Shown here: piece after piece, positions 27,637 to 36,019 of the stretch
How positions within the stretch are numbered: the stretch's first letter is position 1
Layout: every line of letters starts with the position of its first letter
NCBI GenBank assembly: GCA_026415395.1
Contig: JAOAHD010000009.1
Coordinates: forward strand, 1 to 53,135
DNA length: 53,135 bases
Direction of reading: 5' to 3'
DNA from: Candidatus Binatia bacterium
GTDB lineage: Bacteria; Desulfobacterota; Binatia; HRBIN30
Translations under genes and position numbers: made by a program
Notes under the pieces: model-generated
Seen by the model: only the letters and a program-made list of their open reading frames with translations
What the model was told of the DNA's origin: nothing
The model's database searches: none

Positions 27637-28311
27637 ATGGTCCGAGAGCCGCGGCGAGTGCGCATTCAAGTGGCGGGTGTGTCGAGCCTGGAGGAGGCGC
27701 TCTTTTTGGAGCGCCTCGGTGTCGATGCTCTCGGGTTTACGGTACGGCTGCCTGAGGGCATCCACGACGACTTAACCGAAGCCAAGGCTCGTTCCATTGT
27801 GCAAGCCTTGCCTCCGTTCGTTGCCACCGTCGCCATCACCTACGTCAGGGATGGACGGAGCGCAATCGAATTGGCGCGCTACCTCGGGGTGACGGCATTG
27901 CAGCTGCATGGGGACTTTCCGGCTCCCGAACTCGAGATGGTGCGCGTGGCCCTGCCGCATCTGAAAATCATTCGTGCGGTTTCGGTAACCGGGCCCGAAG
28001 CGATTACCGTTGCTCGTTCGTGGGAGCGACGGGTGGATGCTCTAATCTTGGACACCTACGACCCTGCCACGGGGCGCCGCGGGGCCACCGGGAAGACGCA
28101 TGACTGGAACGTTAGCGCAGAAATTGTGCGCAGCGTGCGTTTGCCGGTGATCTTGGCCGGGGGCCTTACGGCGGAGAACGTGGGTGCCGCAATCCGCCAA
28201 GTGCAGCCGTGGGCAGTGGATACGCACACCGGCGTTGAGGATGCGTTCGGGCGACGCGATTTCCGCCGGATGGAAGAGTTTGTCGCCGCGGTACGACGGT
28301 CCGAGGGTTAG
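27637..28311 (+). CDS. TrpF-like TIM-barrel protein lacking the catalytic Cys
   Basis: 224 residues from ATG 27637 (a TTG at 27604 is an unlikely alternative). It matches phosphoribosylanthranilate isomerase throughout: QLHGDFP, LDT (Asp139, equal to the general-acid Asp), GATGKTHDW, LAGGLTAENV. However, strand 1 reads VRIQVAGVSSLEEA instead of VKICGITNLEDA: the catalytic Cys is gone with a two-residue insertion, and this ORF has no Cys at all. The usual Arg-containing loop after strand 2 is RLPEGIHD, and the phosphate loop VSSGVE is THTGVE. No other trp gene is near. It is probably not a working PRA isomerase and may bind another phosphorylated ligand. Confidence 0.8.
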   Translation: MVREPRRVRIQVAGVSSLEEALFLERLGVDALGFTVRLPEGIHDDLTEAKARSIVQALPPFVATVAITYVRDGRSAIELARYLGVTALQLHGDFPAPELEMVRVALPHLKIIRAVSVTGPEAITVARSWERRVDALILDTYDPATGRRGATGKTHDWNVSAEIVRSVRLPVILAGGLTAENVGAAIRQVQPWAVDTHTGVEDAFGRRDFRRMEEFVAAVRRSEG

Positions 28312-28838
28312 CGGCTCGGCCGCGCGTTGTTCATGGGAGGAACCGCGCCCAGGTGTGCGGTGAGCTGATGGAACAAGCTCGACTCGCGCTTGTAGAACCC
28401 CTCGCAATGCACCGAACCACCGAGCCGGAGCAGCGTGTAATCGAGGTGATGGCAAAGTTCGTGAAGCAGGGTCCGGAGGAAGGTTTTGAAGGCGGCCACT
28501 TGCTTCCGTTTCGCCGTAAGCATCCACAAGCGGATTTGTGCCCCAGAGCGCCGACTCAAGGTGTACAAACCGTGCAATTCACTGAAGTGGTTGCGGGGTC
28601 GGGCGAGTTCCACGGTGATTCCGACCGGTGGCACAGCCAAGGCCCGACAGATCTCGTCGGCAATCGTTTGCACCACGGGCTCCACCGCGGCGGGGCTGGC
28701 TGTGGCCAGTGCGGGGGCCAACTGCGTGACTGCATCCCGCAAGCGGGGAGAAACCTGTAAGCGAATGCCACCAATGCGGTTGCTTTTCTCCTGAAGCTTT
28801 AGCCACTTGAGGTTGCGGCGCGCAGGTCGCATGGTCAT
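28308..28838 (-). CDS. HExxH zinc-metalloprotease-like protein
   Basis: 176 residues from ATG 28838, which overlaps the upstream gene's stop (ATGA), implying translational coupling. The C-terminal half has HELCHHLDY (His126, Glu127, His130) with HCEGFYKRESSL downstream (His144, Glu146) as possible third ligand. This layout resembles soluble SprT/WLM-like minimal metallopeptidases. The N-terminal 70 residues are basic and helical. No export signal. The stop codon overlaps the convergent TrpF-like gene's stop by 4 bases. Substrate unknown. Confidence 0.78.
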   Translation of the reverse strand: MTMRPARRNLKWLKLQEKSNRIGGIRLQVSPRLRDAVTQLAPALATASPAAVEPVVQTIADEICRALAVPPVGITVELARPRNHFSELHGLYTLSRRSGAQIRLWMLTAKRKQVAAFKTFLRTLLHELCHHLDYTLLRLGGSVHCEGFYKRESSLFHQLTAHLGAVPPMNNARPSR

Positions 28839-29110
28839 TGGTCGTCCGGTTCGCGTAGCTCGGTAGGACTTTGGCCGAAGCAGGGGTTTTTCCGGCGGCG
28901 ATTGTGTGCGTCGAACACGTACTCGTTGTACACGTTTTGTCCGGCGCAAAGGTAGGCGAGGCAGCGCTCGCGCGATCCGTACCATTGTCGGCCAATCGGC
29001 AGAGAACAATCGAGTGGCGAGCGCGGGCGGTTGACGTCGACTTGCACTTGCGCGGAGGCAAGCGAGCACCAGCCGATGAAGATCAAAAACGGAACGGAGA
29101 ACGGCGGCAC
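28835..29110 (-). CDS. small secreted Cys-containing protein
   Basis: 91 residues starting at GTG 29110 with a signal peptide (PFSVPFLIFIGWCSLASA-Q). The mature part of about 70 residues has four Cys (in SPLDCSLP, ERCLAYLCAGQ and KNPCFGQ) and motifs NEYVFDAHNRRRK. Its stop overlaps the start of the metalloprotease-like gene by ATGA, so the two are made together. It could be a substrate, inhibitor or unrelated periplasmic partner. No family recognised. Confidence 0.6.
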   Translation of the reverse strand: MPPFSVPFLIFIGWCSLASAQVQVDVNRPRSPLDCSLPIGRQWYGSRERCLAYLCAGQNVYNEYVFDAHNRRRKNPCFGQSPTELREPDDQ

Positions 29111-29187
29111 GCGCTGAGGATGGGCTTTCGTTCGGTCATTTGCAAGCGGAGAGCAAGGTGGTAAATCGCCCGCTGGGAGAGAACGCA

Positions 29188-29808
29188 GTGTACCCAGGGG
29201 TACATCGTGACGGCCTGCGTGCCAATCTCGTAATCGCGTGGCTCCTTGGTCTTTTCGCCTTGGGGAGCGCGGTGCCGAGCGGCAGTTTCGCGCCGACGGT
29301 TCTGCAGTTTCGCCCCGAGGCGCAGCGGCGCCTTGAGCCGGCCAAAGTGAGCACGTCGGTGGAGAGGCAAATGCGCCGCTGGGTCACGCGCACCGAGCGA
29401 TTGACCCTCAGGGTTCTAGATGCAGCCATGGGAATTGTGTGGGTCCTCGCCTGGTTGGCGACTTCTACGGCGTTGTTTGCTGGCATTGCGGGCGTGGTCG
29501 GCGCAGTCGATCAGGAACTCGTCCGCGGATTGCGTACGCAGTGGGTGAGAAGCATGCGGCTGGCTTGGCGCGGCACGCAGGTGTTTTGGAAGTCAGCCAG
29601 GGACCGTGCGCTGCCGCTCGCGCCCCGCGTGGTGCTGCTCTTAGCGTGGGCCTACTGGTTGTCGCCGGTGGACCTTTTAGGCGAAGATTGGAGTTGGGCG
29701 AGTGTGATTGACGATGGCTTTGTCGCGGCTGGAGCGGGGCGGCTGTTCGTGCACTTGTGCCCGAACGAGGTGCTGCAACGCAACGCCGCAAAGCTGCAGA
29801 TCGGGTAG
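29188..29808 (+). CDS. DUF1232-like membrane protein
   Basis: 206 residues from GTG 29188, which follows GGGAGAG; an in-frame TTG at 29140 would add 16 residues. It has an N-terminal hydrophobic helix (about 13-30), a second hydrophobic stretch near 90-115 and a C-terminal segment LLLAWAYWLSPVDLLGEDWSWASVIDDGF. The last matches the DUF1232 signature (Y-x-x-SP-x-DL ... DD). DUF1232 proteins are small membrane proteins of unknown role. It is divergent from the small secreted protein gene. Confidence 0.68.
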   Translation: MYPGVHRDGLRANLVIAWLLGLFALGSAVPSGSFAPTVLQFRPEAQRRLEPAKVSTSVERQMRRWVTRTERLTLRVLDAAMGIVWVLAWLATSTALFAGIAGVVGAVDQELVRGLRTQWVRSMRLAWRGTQVFWKSARDRALPLAPRVVLLLAWAYWLSPVDLLGEDWSWASVIDDGFVAAGAGRLFVHLCPNEVLQRNAAKLQIG

Positions 29809-29884
29809 TGGTGACGCTCCTTGGTGCTGCTCTGCGAACCGGGGTGGTGGTGACTCTGGCTTGGTGCGAGCAGCTCTCGGTTGC

Positions 29885-30076
29885 CTACGATTCCTTGCCC
29901 TCCAGCACGCGCTCGTAACCTGGGCACGAAAGCACTGGCAAACGCGGATAGCGGGGAAAGCGGCCGTCGCTCTCGGAACGCAGACAGCGGTAAAAAACCG
30001 AACCACGCTGCGTGCGGATGCGGTGGCAGTGCTGGCAGGAGTTGCACAAACCCGCGTCGATACCTGACTCGCTCAT
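29885..30076 (-). CDS. small zinc-ribbon-like protein
   Basis: 63 residues from ATG 30076 (TTG 30082 possible). It opens CNSCQHCHRI, followed by RGSVFYRC and RYPRLPVLSCPGYE: five Cys arranged as CxxCxxC plus two later Cys, which suggests a zinc ribbon or iron-sulfur site. The ending FPRYPRLPVLxCPGYE looks like a conserved small-protein signature and is hard to explain as chance. It starts 10 bases after the stop of the upstream metallophosphoesterase gene on the same strand, so it is probably in its operon. The ribosome binding site is weak. Confidence 0.6.
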   Translation of the reverse strand: MSESGIDAGLCNSCQHCHRIRTQRGSVFYRCLRSESDGRFPRYPRLPVLSCPGYERVLEGKES

Positions 30077-30085
30077 AACCAAGGT

Positions 30086-31357
30086 TCAGGAGCTGAAACT
30101 CTCCCGGGTCGCAGCCGCGCGAAGTTCGATCATGGTGATTTCTCTTGGCGTCCACAAGCGAATGCGCTGGCCGGTGACCCCGAGGCCGCAGTTTACGTAA
30201 AGCAGCGAATCGCCCCGGCGGAACAGGCCGCGATCGAAGCGGGTGATCAGTTGCGCCAAACTCATCCGCCGGCCGCTAAACCACGGTAGGGCAATTTGCC
30301 CTCCGTGGGTATGGCCGCTCAGCACCAGGTCGATCCCTAGGGCGGCCGCCTGGGGAAAGACGTCGGGCCGATGGCACAACAGGAGTTTGGGGTCCTCTTC
30401 CGGCAATGCTCGGCACAAAGTTTCGAGTTGGGGCACGTGGGGGACGCCTCGTGCCCAATCGAGGCCGCGGTCGTCCAAGCCGATGACATGCAGGCGACCA
30501 CCGGCGAGGTGGAGTGGAAACACTTCGTCGCGCAGTACGGTGAAGTCCGTATGGCGTCGCAACGCCGTAGCAACGCGTTCAGCGCCGGCGTAGTGGTCGT
30601 GATTGCCGAGAATCGCCACCACTCCATAACGAGCCCGCAACGAGGCGAGGACGGGAAAGTACTTGTCAAGATCGGAGCGCGCATTGTCGGCGATATCTCC
30701 GGTGATGCAAATGAGGTCCGGCTCGAGGGCGTTGACCCGCGCAACGAAGCCTTGCAGTTCGTCCACGCGCATGTTCGTGCCCACATGAATGTCGCTCAGT
30801 TGCACCAGGCGAAGGGGCGGTGTGGTTGCGGGCCAGCGCGCGCAGGGAACACTGATTCGTGCCACTTGCAGGCGCCGTTGGCCGAGCGTGTAGCCGTAGC
30901 CAAACAAACCAACGATCCCCATGAGGCCAAGCCACCCCGTTGCTCGTTCGTCCAGCGGGCCAGCACGCAGGGGCCGCTTGGTGGTACCCATGCCGCGCGC
31001 TTCGCTGGTCAGCATTGCATGGAGGAAGTTACCACCTTGCCAGATCAAGTGGTTCAACACGAGAAAGCCGGCGACAAAGAGACAAGTGAAGGCAGCGGCG
31101 TGGTAGAGTTGCGGAAGGCGGTCCATCAACTGCCGTTGCGTGTTACGGCGGCGCCGCACCAGCCAGAAGTTAAACCCACCCAGCAGGGTCGCCACAGCAA
31201 AGAAGTGCAGGCCGGAGAGCGGTGTCCACTGTCGGGCGATCCACCAGACCACACCTGCCTGCGCCACGCTAACCCAAAAGAGCAGGAAGAGGAAAAAGTG
31301 ATGGAAGAACCACGCCTCTGCCCGTGCCCACAGCGGACTACTGATTTCGAACCGCAT
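30086..31357 (-). CDS. membrane-anchored calcineurin-type metallophosphoesterase
   Basis: 423 residues. Four hydrophobic segments lie in the first 165 residues (for example FFHHFFLFLLFWVSVAQAGVV). The catalytic domain (about 180-400) carries the full dinuclear metal set: LSDIHVG, GDIADN, LGNHDHY, LCHRPD and GHTHGGQ. It matches the YkuE/membrane phosphohydrolase group, some of which act on UDP-diacylglucosamine or phospholipid pyrophosphates; the substrate here is unknown. ATG 31357. It probably forms a two-gene unit with the small zinc-ribbon-like gene downstream. Confidence 0.9.
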   Translation of the reverse strand: MRFEISSPLWARAEAWFFHHFFLFLLFWVSVAQAGVVWWIARQWTPLSGLHFFAVATLLGGFNFWLVRRRRNTQRQLMDRLPQLYHAAAFTCLFVAGFLVLNHLIWQGGNFLHAMLTSEARGMGTTKRPLRAGPLDERATGWLGLMGIVGLFGYGYTLGQRRLQVARISVPCARWPATTPPLRLVQLSDIHVGTNMRVDELQGFVARVNALEPDLICITGDIADNARSDLDKYFPVLASLRARYGVVAILGNHDHYAGAERVATALRRHTDFTVLRDEVFPLHLAGGRLHVIGLDDRGLDWARGVPHVPQLETLCRALPEEDPKLLLCHRPDVFPQAAALGIDLVLSGHTHGGQIALPWFSGRRMSLAQLITRFDRGLFRRGDSLLYVNCGLGVTGQRIRLWTPREITMIELRAAATRESFSS

Positions 31358-31395
31358 GGCGCCAGCTCTTAGCGGGAAGGCCTGCTCGCTGCATG

Positions 31396-32235
31396 TCAGC
31401 GTTCACGAGCGGGCAGGAATGGAGGCATGTCCGTGCTCGGGCGCATCGACCAGCGGGGCGGCCGTTTCTCGAGAAATGCTTTGACCCCTTCGCGAGCATC
31501 GGGCTGTGCCCCGCACCAAGTGAAGGTTTGCTGCTCGCGTTGCTCGGCCCGCTGCCAATCGGTTTCGGTAAGCTGCTGCCAAAGCAAGCGCTTGGTTACT
31601 GCCACGGCGACCGGTGCCGTGTTTTGGGCGATGTCGCGCGCCAGCGCTTGAGCTGCGGGGAGAAGCTCGTGATCGGGAAGCACGCGACTCACGATTCCGT
31701 ACTCTAGAGCTTCTGCTGCGGAGAGCATGCGTCCGCTCAGCAGGAGCTCGCTGGCGCGGCTCAAGCCCACAAGGCGCGGGAGCAGCCAAGTGCTCAGCGC
31801 TTCCGGGCAAAGGCCGCGGCGCACGAAGATAAACCCGATCCGTGCAGTCTCCGCAGCGAGCCGGATGTCCCATTGCAACGTAATCGTGATCCCGGCTCCT
31901 ACAGCCGTGCCGTTGATCGCTGCAATGATCGGCTTGGTCATCTCCCACGGCCGCACGGCCGCCGCTCGCTCCGCAGCCAGGTTTGTGAGGTAATCCGGGT
32001 CGTCGCTGCGGTCGAAGGCGCGTTCGCCGCTTCCAACGTCAGCTCCCGCGCAAAATGCCCGGCCAGCACCGGTAACCACAATCGCACGCACGCGGTCGTC
32101 AGCATCCAAAGTGGCAAAGGCGTGCGTTAGCTCGCGCCGCATTTGCGGGGTATACGCGTTCAGTCGCTCGGGGCGGTTGAGCGTGATGGTGGCAACCGCG
32201 TCCTCGATGGAAAGGAGAATTTGCTCGTACGTCAC
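31396..32235 (-). CDS. enoyl-CoA hydratase/isomerase family protein
   Basis: 279 residues, crotonase fold. TLNRPERLNAYTPQMR opens the CoA-binding part, GAGRAFCAGADV forms the first oxyanion-hole segment and AINGTAVGAGITI the second. The Glu normally found in the catalytic helix is replaced in part by RRGLCPEALSTWLLPRLVG, where Glu of CPEALS fits the usual acid position. It hydrates trans-2-enoyl-CoA or acts on a related acyl-CoA. GTG 32235 overlaps the stop of the SRPBCC gene (GTGA), so the two are cotranscribed and probably coupled. Confidence 0.9.
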   Translation of the reverse strand: MTYEQILLSIEDAVATITLNRPERLNAYTPQMRRELTHAFATLDADDRVRAIVVTGAGRAFCAGADVGSGERAFDRSDDPDYLTNLAAERAAAVRPWEMTKPIIAAINGTAVGAGITITLQWDIRLAAETARIGFIFVRRGLCPEALSTWLLPRLVGLSRASELLLSGRMLSAAEALEYGIVSRVLPDHELLPAAQALARDIAQNTAPVAVAVTKRLLWQQLTETDWQRAEQREQQTFTWCGAQPDAREGVKAFLEKRPPRWSMRPSTDMPPFLPARER

Positions 32236-32708
32236 GCGCGCTTCGTTTTGCGACTCGGCTTCGCGGCAAACACGGCCTCAGCCGCTGCCTTGAACTCGAG
32301 CACCGATTGCCGCAGTGCCGTTTGTTCCAGCATGCGTTTCAAGGATCCCGGCACCCAAAAACCTACGGAGATTGCCTGCCGGCAGGTTGCTTGCGTTTTC
32401 GCTTTGGAAATCGGATCGAGGTCGTAATGACCAACGATGGATTCGATATCGCCGTCGACCGAATGCCAGTCGAGCCGGGTGGGTGGTTTGTAGGTGTACT
32501 CCAGCACATAGCGAATGCGTTTGAACATCATGTCCATGCCAAATTCCACGATTTTTCCGAGCCCGTTGTCGTAGCGCTCGACGACAGTGGCGCTGTTGAT
32601 CCCGGAAAACCATTGCGGATAGCGTTCGAAAGAAGTGATGACCTCGAAGCAGACGTCGACAGGCGCATCGATCGTGGTGGAAAATTCCTGCTCGCCCTTC
32701 ACGCTCAT
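32232..32708 (-). CDS. SRPBCC/polyketide-cyclase-like ligand-binding protein
   Basis: 158 residues. EFSTTIDAPVDVCFEVITSFERYPQWF is the classic start of the START/RatA-like SRPBCC fold (PF03364/PF10604), followed by antiparallel strands and a long C-terminal helix. Such proteins bind hydrophobic ligands such as lipids or quinones. It overlaps the enoyl-CoA hydratase gene by 4 bases and lies 51 bases after the FG-GAP gene on the same strand. Linked to the hydratase, a role in handling a fatty-acyl ligand is plausible but unproven. Confidence 0.85.
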   Translation of the reverse strand: MSVKGEQEFSTTIDAPVDVCFEVITSFERYPQWFSGINSATVVERYDNGLGKIVEFGMDMMFKRIRYVLEYTYKPPTRLDWHSVDGDIESIVGHYDLDPISKAKTQATCRQAISVGFWVPGSLKRMLEQTALRQSVLEFKAAAEAVFAAKPSRKTKRA

Positions 32709-32759
32709 GGTCGGCGCATCATGCCAAACGATGGACGCAAAGGCAAAAGCTTTTCCGCG

Positions 32760-34802
32760 TCACCACGATCCCAGTGCTCGTACCCATGGATCATTTGCTT
32801 CCGGAGCAGTGGGTGTGGCCGCGGGTAGCGCGACGGCGGAAGATACTTTGGCAGTCAGGTTCCGGAGGAAAGCAACCGTGCGGGTACGCCGGTGAAGGAT
32901 GATCAGATCGACCTTCCCATCTTCATCAAAATCGCCCGGCACCGCGGCCGTTGGCTGCCGTCCGGTGGGGAATTTTTCGGGTAGGCTCAATCCGCTTTCT
33001 TTAGAACCGCGCAAAATGGCCACTTTGTCCTCGTGTTCTTCCACGCGCACGACGTCCGGTGTGCCGTTGCCGTCAAAGTCGGCGCTGATTACGGGGCGCA
33101 CGCGGTTGCTGAAGGTGTCCTCCACCGGATCCTTGAGCCCCTTGCCGTTTCCTCTGAGGATCGAGACCCGTTCGCTCCGCGAGTTACCGACCACCAAATC
33201 GAGGGTGCCGGTGCCACCGAGGTCGCCTGCAAGGAGGAAGTCAGGTTTGGGTAGCACCGCGTAGTTGGTGGTGCGCGGGAAGCGCCCCGTGCCGTCGCTA
33301 AAAAGCAGCGACACGCTGTTGGAGAGCGTGTTGGCGACCGCAATGTCGTCATGACCGTCGCCATCGAAGTCAGCCACCGCTAGCGCAGCAGGGCCGAGGC
33401 CGGTTGCTAAAAAAAGCGGCGCCACCAACTCTCCGCGTGCAGTGCCAGCGAGGACCGCGACATCGTCCGAGCCAAAGTTGGCAACGACCAAGTCAGCAGC
33501 TCCATCGGAGTTGAAATCGCCAAGCGCCAAGGAACGAGGATCGGTGCCAACTGGCATAGAGGTTTGCAGGCGGAAACTTCCGTGGCCGTCGCCGAGGCTC
33601 AGGGTAACGAGGGCGGCGTCACGGTGGGCGATCGCAAGGTCAAGGTGGCCGTCACCATTGGCATCGTAGGCCATGGCGGCGAATGGGTCGGGGCCAAGGT
33701 CGAAGGCGGAAGGCCCGCGGAAGGTGCCATCGCCGCGGCCACGGCACAGTGTGAGCGCCGAGGACCCCCGGCTGGTTACGAGCAAATCGGGCACGCCATC
33801 GCCCGTGGCATCGGTGACCAAGACTGCTTCGGGATTGGGTCCGACCAGATAAGAGAACCGGCGTTCGAACTTTCCCGATCCGGTGTTGAGGAGGACATGC
33901 ACGACTCCGCGGCGGCTATCGGCAGCAAAGAGATCGATTGCACCGTCTGCGTTCACGTCGACAGCGGCAGCCGTAACAATGTCATCGCTGCGCAGGAGAC
34001 GAACCGGACCGCTAAACACTCCGCGGCCGTCGCCGCGAACCCAGACAAGCCCGGAAGCATCCACTACCACGAGGTCTAACTTCGCATCGCCGTCAATGTC
34101 GGCGACGGCCGCAGCACGGGGATCGTTGCCGACAAACGATGCCTGGCGCGGCCGGAAGGAGCCCTGCCCGTCGGTTTCGAACACGCCCACGGCCTCGCCA
34201 CCGGATTCGAGCACCAGCAGTTCGAGATGACCGTCTCGATCGAGATCCGCTGTTGTAAACCAGCGCCCTTCGACGCCTTCGGTGTCGACGACCTGGGGGA
34301 AGGCAAACTGTCCGCGCCTCTGCGAGCGATACACGCTGATGCCGTTGCGATCGCCTACGAGGAGGTCGCTCTTGCCGTCGCGATCCAGGTCTACTGCGTG
34401 AAGAAAGAGAATCCGACTGTTGCTCGAAAGCTCGGCTGCTTCTCCCAAGCTACCGTCCCCGCTTCCGTAGCGAATGCGCACGATCGGCTCGGTTCTGTTC
34501 GCAAACGCTACATCCGTCCAGCCGTCGCCATCGAAGTCACCGGCAGTCAGGCTGGCTGGCGCACTGGTGGTACGGCTTAGTGTCGGGCTCGAAAACTTGG
34601 CCTCGCGCGCACCGAGCAGCAGAGCCAAACCAGCATCGGTTGCCACGACGTAGTCGGTCAGCGTGTCCTCGTTGAGTCGTACGGCGACGAGACCGCGGCT
34701 GGCGACACCGAGTGGAACGTCTTCGCGCGCAGCAAATTCCAGTGCAGGCGCGGCGAAGGCGACGGCAAGCAGTGTGGGAGCAAGCCACAAACCGGGCCTC
34801 AT
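32760..34802 (-). CDS. secreted FG-GAP/VCBS repeat protein
   Basis: 680 residues from ATG 34802, with a signal peptide (MRPGLWLAPTLLAVAFAAPALE). The rest is about a dozen FG-GAP/VCBS blades with repeated GDFDGDGxxDL motifs (for example DLDRDGHLELLV and GDFNSDGAADLVVANFG), which usually fold as Ca2+-binding beta-propellers, probably two in tandem. No extra catalytic domain, stalk or sorting tail is seen. Likely a periplasmic or extracellular binding protein. A TTG at 34811 is a weaker start. Confidence 0.86.
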   Translation of the reverse strand: MRPGLWLAPTLLAVAFAAPALEFAAREDVPLGVASRGLVAVRLNEDTLTDYVVATDAGLALLLGAREAKFSSPTLSRTTSAPASLTAGDFDGDGWTDVAFANRTEPIVRIRYGSGDGSLGEAAELSSNSRILFLHAVDLDRDGKSDLLVGDRNGISVYRSQRRGQFAFPQVVDTEGVEGRWFTTADLDRDGHLELLVLESGGEAVGVFETDGQGSFRPRQASFVGNDPRAAAVADIDGDAKLDLVVVDASGLVWVRGDGRGVFSGPVRLLRSDDIVTAAAVDVNADGAIDLFAADSRRGVVHVLLNTGSGKFERRFSYLVGPNPEAVLVTDATGDGVPDLLVTSRGSSALTLCRGRGDGTFRGPSAFDLGPDPFAAMAYDANGDGHLDLAIAHRDAALVTLSLGDGHGSFRLQTSMPVGTDPRSLALGDFNSDGAADLVVANFGSDDVAVLAGTARGELVAPLFLATGLGPAALAVADFDGDGHDDIAVANTLSNSVSLLFSDGTGRFPRTTNYAVLPKPDFLLAGDLGGTGTLDLVVGNSRSERVSILRGNGKGLKDPVEDTFSNRVRPVISADFDGNGTPDVVRVEEHEDKVAILRGSKESGLSLPEKFPTGRQPTAAVPGDFDEDGKVDLIILHRRTRTVAFLRNLTAKVSSAVALPAATPTAPEANDPWVRALGSW

Positions 34803-34975
34803 GCGAGGCAAACGTTAACCGTGTTGCGTCGCGGTGGTCAAGCGCGCGTCTTGCACGGGTTGGCAGCACTGGTCGTGGCCTCTTGGAAGATTTCAGGGCG
34901 GCTGTTTGCCGGAAAGGTTGCCGTGCCTCGATGTGAGTTGCTCGCCCCGTCGGCCAGTGCGATAGGGAGGGCGCC
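34803..34975. other. divergent promoter region, FG-GAP gene and mreB
   Basis: About 170 bases between divergent genes. It should hold promoters for both. No consensus pair stands out. Confidence 0.35.
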
Positions 34976-36019
34976 ATGTTTTGGCATCGCATTGCCATCG
35001 ACTTAGGGACCACGTATTCCCTTGTGTACACCCAGGACAAGGGCATTGTGCTGCGCGAGCCCTCAGCGGTGGCGTTAAAGAAGTCGACGGGCGAAGCGGT
35101 GGCCTTTGGAGAGCGTGCACGCACGATGCTCGGACGGGCACCGGATTTTATCGAAGTGGTGCGTCCGTTGCGGGACGGAGTGATCGCGGACTTTGGTGCG
35201 GCGCGAGCCTTGCTCGCCCATTACATTCGGGAGGCCTCGCGCGGGCGTTGGTTTCAACGCAAACACGTGATTGTGTGCGTGCCGTATGGCGCGACGGCGG
35301 TAGAGATGGAGGCTCTCATTCGCGAAGCGGAGGCGGCAGGGAGTCATCGCGTGGATCTTGTGCGCGAGCCGTTCGCGGCCGCCCTGGGTGCGGGATTACC
35401 GATTAGCGAGCCGCGGGGCAATTTGGTGATCGACATTGGCGGGGGCACCACTGAGGTGACCACACTCTCACTGAATGACATCGTGCACTGCGAGTCGTTG
35501 CGCATGGCGGGAAATGCCATGGATCAAGCGGTGCAGTCGTTTTTTCGCAATCGTTACAACTTTGCCATTGGCGAGAACACCGCAGAGCAAATCAAGATTC
35601 GTTATGGAGCCGTGTACGCGAACGGTGCGGCAGGCGACGCCACCTTCGAGGTGAAGGGGCTCAACGCCCGTACTGGCAAGCCCGAGCGGCTTTGTGTGCG
35701 GGTGTCTGAGATCCGCGAGGCGCTCGAAGGAGTGGCGCGCAACATTACCGATGCCGTGCGCCGGTGTGTGGAGCGTTTGGCTCCGGAGCTCGCGGCCGAT
35801 GTGTACACAGACGGTGCGGCGCTGGTTGGTGGCGGCGCGTTGTTGCGCGGCTGGCCAGAGCGGCTGCGGGAGGCGATGGGACTCAAGGTGCGGATTGCCG
35901 ACGACCCCCTCATGTGTGTCATGCGGGGGCTGATCGAAATCCTGAAGAACCGCGATGCCTACGAGGAACTGATCGTCAACTCACGGGTCCGGCCTTCGTT
36001 GGAGGATGAACGGCGGTGA
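34976..36019 (+). CDS. mreB: MreB/Mbl-family actin-like protein
   Basis: 347 residues, family-typical length. The nucleotide-binding motifs are present: phosphate-1 IAIDLGTTYSLVY, phosphate-2 NLVIDIGGGTTEV and adenosine motif ALVGGGALLRGW, plus the MreB marks RPLRDGVIADF and EPFAAALGAGLP. MreB filaments guide lateral cell-wall synthesis. mreC and mreD do not follow; instead an exported nuclease-like gene starts at the stop codon. Residues such as TYSLVYTQDKG differ from the usual ANTLVYVKGKG, so this may be a second, diverged MreB paralog. ATG with GGGAGGG upstream. Confidence 0.9.
   Translation: MFWHRIAIDLGTTYSLVYTQDKGIVLREPSAVALKKSTGEAVAFGERARTMLGRAPDFIEVVRPLRDGVIADFGAARALLAHYIREASRGRWFQRKHVIVCVPYGATAVEMEALIREAEAAGSHRVDLVREPFAAALGAGLPISEPRGNLVIDIGGGTTEVTTLSLNDIVHCESLRMAGNAMDQAVQSFFRNRYNFAIGENTAEQIKIRYGAVYANGAAGDATFEVKGLNARTGKPERLCVRVSEIREALEGVARNITDAVRRCVERLAPELAADVYTDGAALVGGGALLRGWPERLREAMGLKVRIADDPLMCVMRGLIEILKNRDAYEELIVNSRVRPSLEDERR

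Noticed and set aside
30371-31372. 333-codon plus-strand frame
   Set aside because: Antisense of the metallophosphoesterase gene, whose motifs are all intact on the minus strand.
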